Shown piece by piece: positions 14,594 through 18,419 of a DNA stretch of 18,419 nt (the stretch's first letter is position 1; every line of letters starts with the position of its first letter). The notes below the pieces were generated by a model that saw only the letters and a program-made list of their open reading frames with translations, did not search any database and was not told where the DNA came from. Source of the stretch: an uncultured Clostridia bacterium (GTDB lineage Bacteria > Bacillota > Clostridia > Christensenellales > Borkfalkiaceae); assembly GCA_947090365.1 (NCBI GenBank), contig CAMUNT010000019.1:1-18419 (forward strand), read 5' to 3'. A program made the translations under genes and the position numbers.

Positions 14594-15208
14594 TTATTTT
14601 ACGAGTTCGACCGCTTTACGGGTTTTTTCCTCGATTTCTTCGGGAGTTCTGCTCATCATCCAGCTGCCTCCGCAGGCAAGAATTTTGTCGTAAGCGAGAT
14701 ATTCCAGAATATTACTTTCGTTAATTCCGCCCGTAGGCATAATTTTAAGATACGGGAACGCCGCACAGATTGCCTTTATCGTTTTAAGCCCGCCGTAGTT
14801 GGAAGCGGGGAAGAATTTCAGCGTCGTAAGCCCCTTAGCAATTGCCGCCATAGCCTCGGTAGGGGTTACTATTCCGGGCAGATATAAAGCGCCGTTTTCT
14901 TCACAGCAGTCTGCAACCTCCGCCGAGAACCCGGGGGATACTATAAATTTTGAACCTGCTTTAAGCGCCTTTTCGCACTGTTCGCGGTTAATTACCGTAC
15001 CCGCCCCGACGAGCATATCGGGAAATTCCTTTACGGTAAGAGCAATCGCGTCTGCCGCGCAGGGCGTACGGAAGGTGATTTCCGCGCAGGGCAGCCCGCC
15101 GTTTACAAGCGCGCGCATTTTAGGCAGAGTTTCTTCAATCGAGTTAAGTACTACTACGGGAACTATTTTAGTGTTTTTGATTTGTTCCAAAAGTTTTTCG
15201 TGTTTCAT
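14594..15208 (-). CDS. eda: KDPG/KHG aldolase (2-dehydro-3-deoxy-phosphogluconate aldolase)
   Basis: A 204-residue cytoplasmic class I aldolase. It splits 2-keto-3-deoxy-6-phosphogluconate into pyruvate and glyceraldehyde 3-phosphate, the last step of the Entner-Doudoroff and uronate/pectin routes, and family members also act on 4-hydroxy-2-oxoglutarate. Catalytic landmarks: Glu43 in AEITFRT (42-48) with Arg47, GAGTV at 68-72, IVSPGF at 89-94, the Schiff-base Lys131 in KFFPAS (131-136), and phosphate-binding PTGGI at 158-162. The length matches the family. The ATG at 15208 is preceded by an excellent AGGAGG. It stands alone between its own promoter and terminator; no kdgK or uronate gene is in the window, so the specific sugar route cannot be read here. 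Confidence 0.95.
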   Translation of the reverse strand: MKHEKLLEQIKNTKIVPVVVLNSIEETLPKMRALVNGGLPCAEITFRTPCAADAIALTVKEFPDMLVGAGTVINREQCEKALKAGSKFIVSPGFSAEVADCCEENGALYLPGIVTPTEAMAAIAKGLTTLKFFPASNYGGLKTIKAICAAFPYLKIMPTGGINESNILEYLAYDKILACGGSWMMSRTPEEIEEKTRKAVELVK

Positions 15209-15237
15209 TTTTGACCTCCTAAAATTTATCCTTGGTA

Positions 15238-15266
15238 ATTATATCACAGTTTTTCCGATTTGCAAA
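15238..15266 (-). promoter_or_regulatory. Extended -10 promoter of eda
   Basis: Minus strand: TTTGCA (15266-15261) as a weak -35 (4 of 6), a 17-base spacer, then TATAAT (15243-15238) preceded by TGA, which gives an extended -10 TGnTATAAT. The predicted start is about 20 bases upstream of the ATG, with AGGAGG inside the leader. Confidence 0.7.
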
Positions 15267-15276
15267 ATATTTTTTA

Positions 15277-15311
15277 AATAAAAAATCCCGCACCGGAAAA
15301 GTACGGGATTT
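15277..15311 (-). terminator. Intrinsic terminator of the LemA operon
   Basis: On the minus strand AAATCCCG(TAC) pairs with (GGTG)CGGGATTT around a short loop (15311-15301 with 15294-15283), followed by a T-run down to about 15277. The stem is about 11-12 pairs with one G-U. It lies about 35 bases beyond the lemA stop. Confidence 0.82.
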
Positions 15312-15346
15312 CGTAATAAATTTCAAATCGGTTTTTCGTGAACAGC

Positions 15347-16021
15347 TCAGAAAAACACCTCGGTTGCCCGTTCTTTGATTTCTTTTGAAGCAATAAAGGG
15401 AATACGCGTCGTATAGCCCTGCTTTGCCGCAACCATCATCTTAGTGGGCCAAGCCTGAATTTCTCTGTTCCAGGTATTCACCGTATCGTTGTACTGCTCG
15501 CGCGCGGCAGTGATTTCCTTTTGCAGATAAGCGTTCTGCTGAATTGCATCGGAAATTTCGTGGTGGGCTTTAAGATCGGGATAGTTTTCGAATGTCTTGT
15601 TGATTCTGAGACCTATCGAATCGATTTTCGCGGAAGTCGCGCTCATTTCCGCGCCGTCGTGAGACGCTACCTTACCTATGGAGCGCGCCTCTGCAATCGC
15701 CGTAAAAGTATCGTTGTCAAGCTTAACCGCCTTATCGACGAGCTTTGCAAGGTTGGACAGAATTACTACGCGCTGTTCGAGATAGTTATCTATCTGCGAA
15801 GCGTCGTGCTGAATTTTCTGTTCGAGCTGGCGAAGATAAGTTCCCGCCTTGATTTTCAGAATGAGGAAAACGAGTCCGGGGATTATCCCGAGGCACCAGA
15901 GCAATACCTCGAATACTTTCGAGCCTTTGCCTACCGTTACGGGGAGCTGTTTTGCGATTACGTTTATTTCGCGTCCTTCTTCCCTTATCGGTCCGGTTTC
16001 TTCATCTAATGCGTTTGCCAT
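15347..16021 (-). CDS. lemA: LemA family membrane protein
   Basis: A 224-residue LemA-family protein. It has a cytoplasmic N-terminal extension of about 34 residues, one transmembrane segment at about 36-56 (VFEVLLWCLGIIPGLVFLIL), then a helical bundle. Family landmarks are LEQRVVILSNLAKLV at 81-95, the EARS motif at 111-114, the YNDTVNTWN segment at 177-185, and the C-terminal IPFIASKEIKERATEVFF. LemA proteins are widespread, and their molecular role is unclear; they are often next to membrane proteins or M48/TPM-type proteins. The usual length is about 185-200, so the extra residues are the acidic N-terminus. The ATG at 16021 has GGAG 9 bases upstream. It is the second gene of a two-gene operon, 41 bases after the 682-residue gene. 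Confidence 0.9.
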   Translation of the reverse strand: MANALDEETGPIREEGREINVIAKQLPVTVGKGSKVFEVLLWCLGIIPGLVFLILKIKAGTYLRQLEQKIQHDASQIDNYLEQRVVILSNLAKLVDKAVKLDNDTFTAIAEARSIGKVASHDGAEMSATSAKIDSIGLRINKTFENYPDLKAHHEISDAIQQNAYLQKEITAAREQYNDTVNTWNREIQAWPTKMMVAAKQGYTTRIPFIASKEIKERATEVFF

Positions 16022-16062
16022 AATGTTAATCTCCTTTTATATTAATATTAATTTTTACTTTT

Positions 16063-18111
16063 TTAATCTTCGCCGTCGGTCACCGCAACTTCTTCTTCGC
16101 CGTCATCGTCGCCGGCCTCAACCTCTTTGGTATCCGCGCTTTCGTCCTTCAACAGCTCGTCGGCGTCCGTTTCGGGATTATTAGACCTGTCATGCATAAC
16201 CGCCTCTTCGGCAATCAGCGAGGCAAGCTCCTCCTCGTCCATATCGACAGCCGACGCAAGTCCGGCTTCCGCCGCCGCTCCGCCGTAAACCCCGTTTATC
16301 CTGCCGACAAACGAAGGGGTCAGCTTTGAACCCGTAAGCATTGCGAATACTCCGCGCTCATAAAGATACCCGCCGTACGATGAACAATCTCTCATCATAT
16401 CCTTAAATTCCTCTTTTACGGAATTCAAGTTAAATTCCAGACGCGAGCTCGGTTTTTTCTGTAACGCCATCTGCGTCCGTTTTTCTATGGGTATGTACTC
16501 TATCCAGACTACGGGAACAAGGTGCGTGCACCCGTCGCCACCGAAGCGGGGAACGTAGGTTATGCGCCTTTCGCCGCGGAACGCGTAGGCGGTAACAGAT
16601 ACCGAATCCGCATCGCCCTGCCTGCCGACGAACTCCGTCTTTAAAATAGAGGGCGTTGCCGAGCCTTCGGGTTTAAGCAGTTCCTTTTTGAACGAGTTTG
16701 CAATCGACTCGTGCTCGTAGCAGGAAAAATTGCTTGCAAAGCTCCGCCCGTAGATAAATTCCCGCGTTTTCGTCTGCTGGTACAGCGGAATGCTTATCAG
16801 CGGGGCAAGGTCGAAATACAGACTTTTGAAATACGTCGTGTTTATATTAACGAAGTTTGCCCGCGCCTCTTCGTAATCGTAGTTAATGAAGTTTACGGGG
16901 TCGACCTCGTAATCGAAGCCCTGCGCGTGCTCCGAACGCAGAAAATTCAGCTTTTTTATCTTGCGCATACTGAAATCGTCGCCGTACGGCTGGGGCGTTT
17001 TAATAAGTTTTAACAGATTTTTCTGCGCAAGCGGGGTGAACAGCATTCTGTATTCAATCTCGTTGTCCCTGTCCGTTCCGCCGAACAGCGCCTCGAACTC
17101 GTCGTTGCCGAGCCTCGTGTAGCTTTCGCCGTCGGAAATTGCTTCGCGCGCCTTTTTATCAAGCTTTTTCGCCTGCGAAGCGACGAATTTGCGAAGCTGT
17201 TTTTCATCTTTTCCGGTTGCGCCGGACGGAGCTCTCGAAAAGGTTAAATCGGGCGCCGCCTCGTTTCCGTAAACAAGATACGTATCCAAATTATATACGG
17301 GCTTGGGTTTGAACAGGGTCGCCGTCAGCACCTGCGAATGGTGGACTGTTTTCGTCCCCTCCTTAGTGCGGACGGTGGTAGTCCAGTGAATGGTAATCGC
17401 CCCCGTATAGGCCTGCTTTTTCCAGCTCTGCTTCAAATCCTTTAAAATGACGAACGGATTGCCGAGTATCGCGCCCGACTGGCAGAACTGGGTGGAACGG
17501 GTTGCATCTCCGTTTTTCTCAAACCCGTATTTTTCGTGGAGGTAAGTGAACCGCTCTTCGTTGAGATTTTCGTCCATTTCGATTACGGGAACGGTCTTAG
17601 TAACAAGCTTTTGCGGAATATTCCAGTCGTATAGCGCGTTCAGCCCCGCCATCTGCGCCCAGGCCTCTTTTAAAAGCTGATCCGCTTCCGCCTGCAACCC
17701 TTCGCATATTTCTTGGTTTTTCTTGATTTTCGGGTTTATTTTTTTTATTATCGCAACTATAATCAGAACGATAAACACAACGGCAAGCGCCAAAGCAAGT
17801 ATACCGGCCCACAGCGGAAGACTTCCGCCGATTGACAAAACAAGCATTACCGCGCCCGCTATACCCAAAATTACGCTTAAAACTATGAGAAAAACGCGAA
17901 GCGCTTTCGATTTGGCAATAGTGCTTTTTATCTTCCCGATTTCGGTAAGCCTTAGCTTGTAATCGGCAACCGTCTTTTTGTTTGCGTCGATATTGACCCT
18001 GCCATTTCTTGCAAGCTCGTCAAAGGCCTCCTCAGTGTATCTGAGGTGCAGATCTTTATAAAGTTTATTATAGCCGTCCAACGGCTCCAATAGCGCGTCG
18101 CTTTGCGTCAT
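16063..18111 (-). CDS. Uncharacterised 682-residue membrane protein, LemA partner
   Basis: I do not recognise a named family. An N-terminal helical region (1-69) precedes two adjacent transmembrane segments (about 71-94 and 99-122) joined by a very short turn, then a basic coiled-coil-like stretch (123-150). A large soluble region of roughly 470 residues follows, with mixed alpha/beta composition, ending in a strongly acidic tail (about 645-682, Asp/Glu-rich, including GDDDGEEEVAVTDGED). With a two-segment hairpin, both the N-terminus and the large domain are likely on the same side, probably cytoplasmic; there is no signal peptide. The ATG at 18111 is preceded by AGAGGG. The gene is the first of an operon with lemA, which makes a physical or functional partnership with LemA plausible. 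Confidence 0.8.
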   Translation of the reverse strand: MTQSDALLEPLDGYNKLYKDLHLRYTEEAFDELARNGRVNIDANKKTVADYKLRLTEIGKIKSTIAKSKALRVFLIVLSVILGIAGAVMLVLSIGGSLPLWAGILALALAVVFIVLIIVAIIKKINPKIKKNQEICEGLQAEADQLLKEAWAQMAGLNALYDWNIPQKLVTKTVPVIEMDENLNEERFTYLHEKYGFEKNGDATRSTQFCQSGAILGNPFVILKDLKQSWKKQAYTGAITIHWTTTVRTKEGTKTVHHSQVLTATLFKPKPVYNLDTYLVYGNEAAPDLTFSRAPSGATGKDEKQLRKFVASQAKKLDKKAREAISDGESYTRLGNDEFEALFGGTDRDNEIEYRMLFTPLAQKNLLKLIKTPQPYGDDFSMRKIKKLNFLRSEHAQGFDYEVDPVNFINYDYEEARANFVNINTTYFKSLYFDLAPLISIPLYQQTKTREFIYGRSFASNFSCYEHESIANSFKKELLKPEGSATPSILKTEFVGRQGDADSVSVTAYAFRGERRITYVPRFGGDGCTHLVPVVWIEYIPIEKRTQMALQKKPSSRLEFNLNSVKEEFKDMMRDCSSYGGYLYERGVFAMLTGSKLTPSFVGRINGVYGGAAAEAGLASAVDMDEEELASLIAEEAVMHDRSNNPETDADELLKDESADTKEVEAGDDDGEEEVAVTDGED

Positions 18112-18128
18112 ATTACCCTCTTAGTTAT

Positions 18129-18137
18129 ATTATAACA
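18129..18137 (-). promoter_or_regulatory. Extended -10 promoter of the 682-residue gene and lemA
   Basis: Minus strand TG-T-TATAAT: TATAAT at 18134-18129 with TG at 18137-18136. At 17 bases further upstream there is only a weak -35 (TTTATT). The expected start is very near the ribosome binding site, giving a leader of about 10 bases, which is short but workable. Confidence 0.6.
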
Positions 18138-18194
18138 TATATCTATTCAAAAATAAAGAATTTTGTCGAAATTTGTCGCGGAAATTTCGCATAT

Positions 18195-18227
18195 AAAAAA
18201 GGAACCTCAAAAAAAGAAGTTCCTTTT
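18195..18227 (-). terminator. Intrinsic terminator of the gene at the right edge
   Basis: A stem AAAAGGAAC / GTTCCTTTT (18227-18219 with 18205-18197 in minus-strand order) around a 13-base loop, then a T-run on the minus strand (18200-18195). It ends transcripts entering from the right edge; on the plus strand the tail is also T-rich but shorter. Confidence 0.8.
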
Positions 18228-18255
18228 AATTTATCCGTTTTTCTTACTCTGATTT

Positions 18256-18419
18256 TTACGTCCTCGTTTCTTCCGGACTCCTCCGTCTGCGGGACAGGAC
18301 GACCAACGTCTCGACATTTGTATCACTGTTCAAAAAGATTTCCCTTACCTCTTTCCCGTCTTTATACACGGGAAAGTTGAATTTCATTGATTTTAAGGGC
18401 ATTTCGCTCTCCCCTTCGG
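18256..18419 (-). CDS. C-terminal part of a gene, or small 48-residue protein, at the window edge
   Basis: An open frame ending at TAA 18256-18258. An internal ATG at 18402 is preceded by AGGGGAG with a 6-base spacer and would give a complete 48-residue product, beginning MPLKSMKFNFPVYKDGK and ending in an Arg-rich segment. The frame is also open from the ATG to the window edge, so the piece may instead be the end of a longer gene. No family is recognised. The terminator at 18195-18227 follows it by about 30 bases, supporting a real minus-strand transcript. Confidence 0.45.
   Translation of the reverse strand, partial: EGESEMPLKSMKFNFPVYKDGKEVREIFLNSDTNVETLVVLSRRRRSPEETRT

Noticed and set aside
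15521..16009. A 162-residue plus-strand ORF opposite lemA
   Set aside because: It is antisense to a clear LemA protein and has no start signal of its own.

Overview
The window looks like part of a chromosome from a low-to-mid GC monoderm bacterium of the Firmicutes/Clostridia type. The signs are purine-rich AGGAGG-like ribosome binding sites, sigma-A-type promoters, a lipobox-bearing substrate-binding lipoprotein and small intrinsic terminators. An anaerobic gut clostridium (for example Christensenellales) is a plausible guess, but the sequence does not prove it. Every gene I can support lies on the minus strand, so transcription runs from right to left. I saw no rRNA, tRNA, CRISPR array, transposase or integrase.

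Layout from right to left. (1) 18256-18419: the end of a gene, or a complete 48-residue gene, at the window edge, followed by an intrinsic terminator. (2) 18111-15347: a two-gene operon with an extended -10 promoter. It encodes an unrecognised 682-residue membrane protein and a LemA-family protein, and ends in a terminator. (3) 15208-14594: a single KDPG/KHG aldolase gene (eda) with its own promoter and a GAAA-loop terminator. (4) 14258-2292: an oligopeptide ABC transporter locus of the lactococcal/streptococcal Opp/Ami type. oppA has its own promoter. A GC-rich hairpin and a perfect consensus promoter (TTGACA, 17 bases, TATAAT) separate it from oppB-oppC-oppD-oppF. These run, with overlapping or nearly touching ends, into a small membrane protein gene (DUF3899-like) and then tldD and tldE. 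A bidirectional terminator closes the unit. (5) 2131-227: an AT-rich pair encoding a RloA-like AAA ATPase and a RloB-family protein, a likely anti-phage module with its own promoter. A 48-residue ORF (167-21) follows downstream.

The most unusual feature is the transporter. OppD is 806 residues, with an all-helical insertion of about 390 residues between its Q-loop and its ABC signature, plus a lysine/alanine-rich tail. OppF has a separate charged helical insertion of about 125 residues at a different position. OppC has roughly 180 extra extracellular residues. OppA is 864 residues. Only OppB is close to normal size, so four of five subunits are enlarged. The same transcription unit encodes a TldD/TldE peptidase pair, which suggests a route that imports peptides and then cleaves them in the cytoplasm. 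That functional link is inference.
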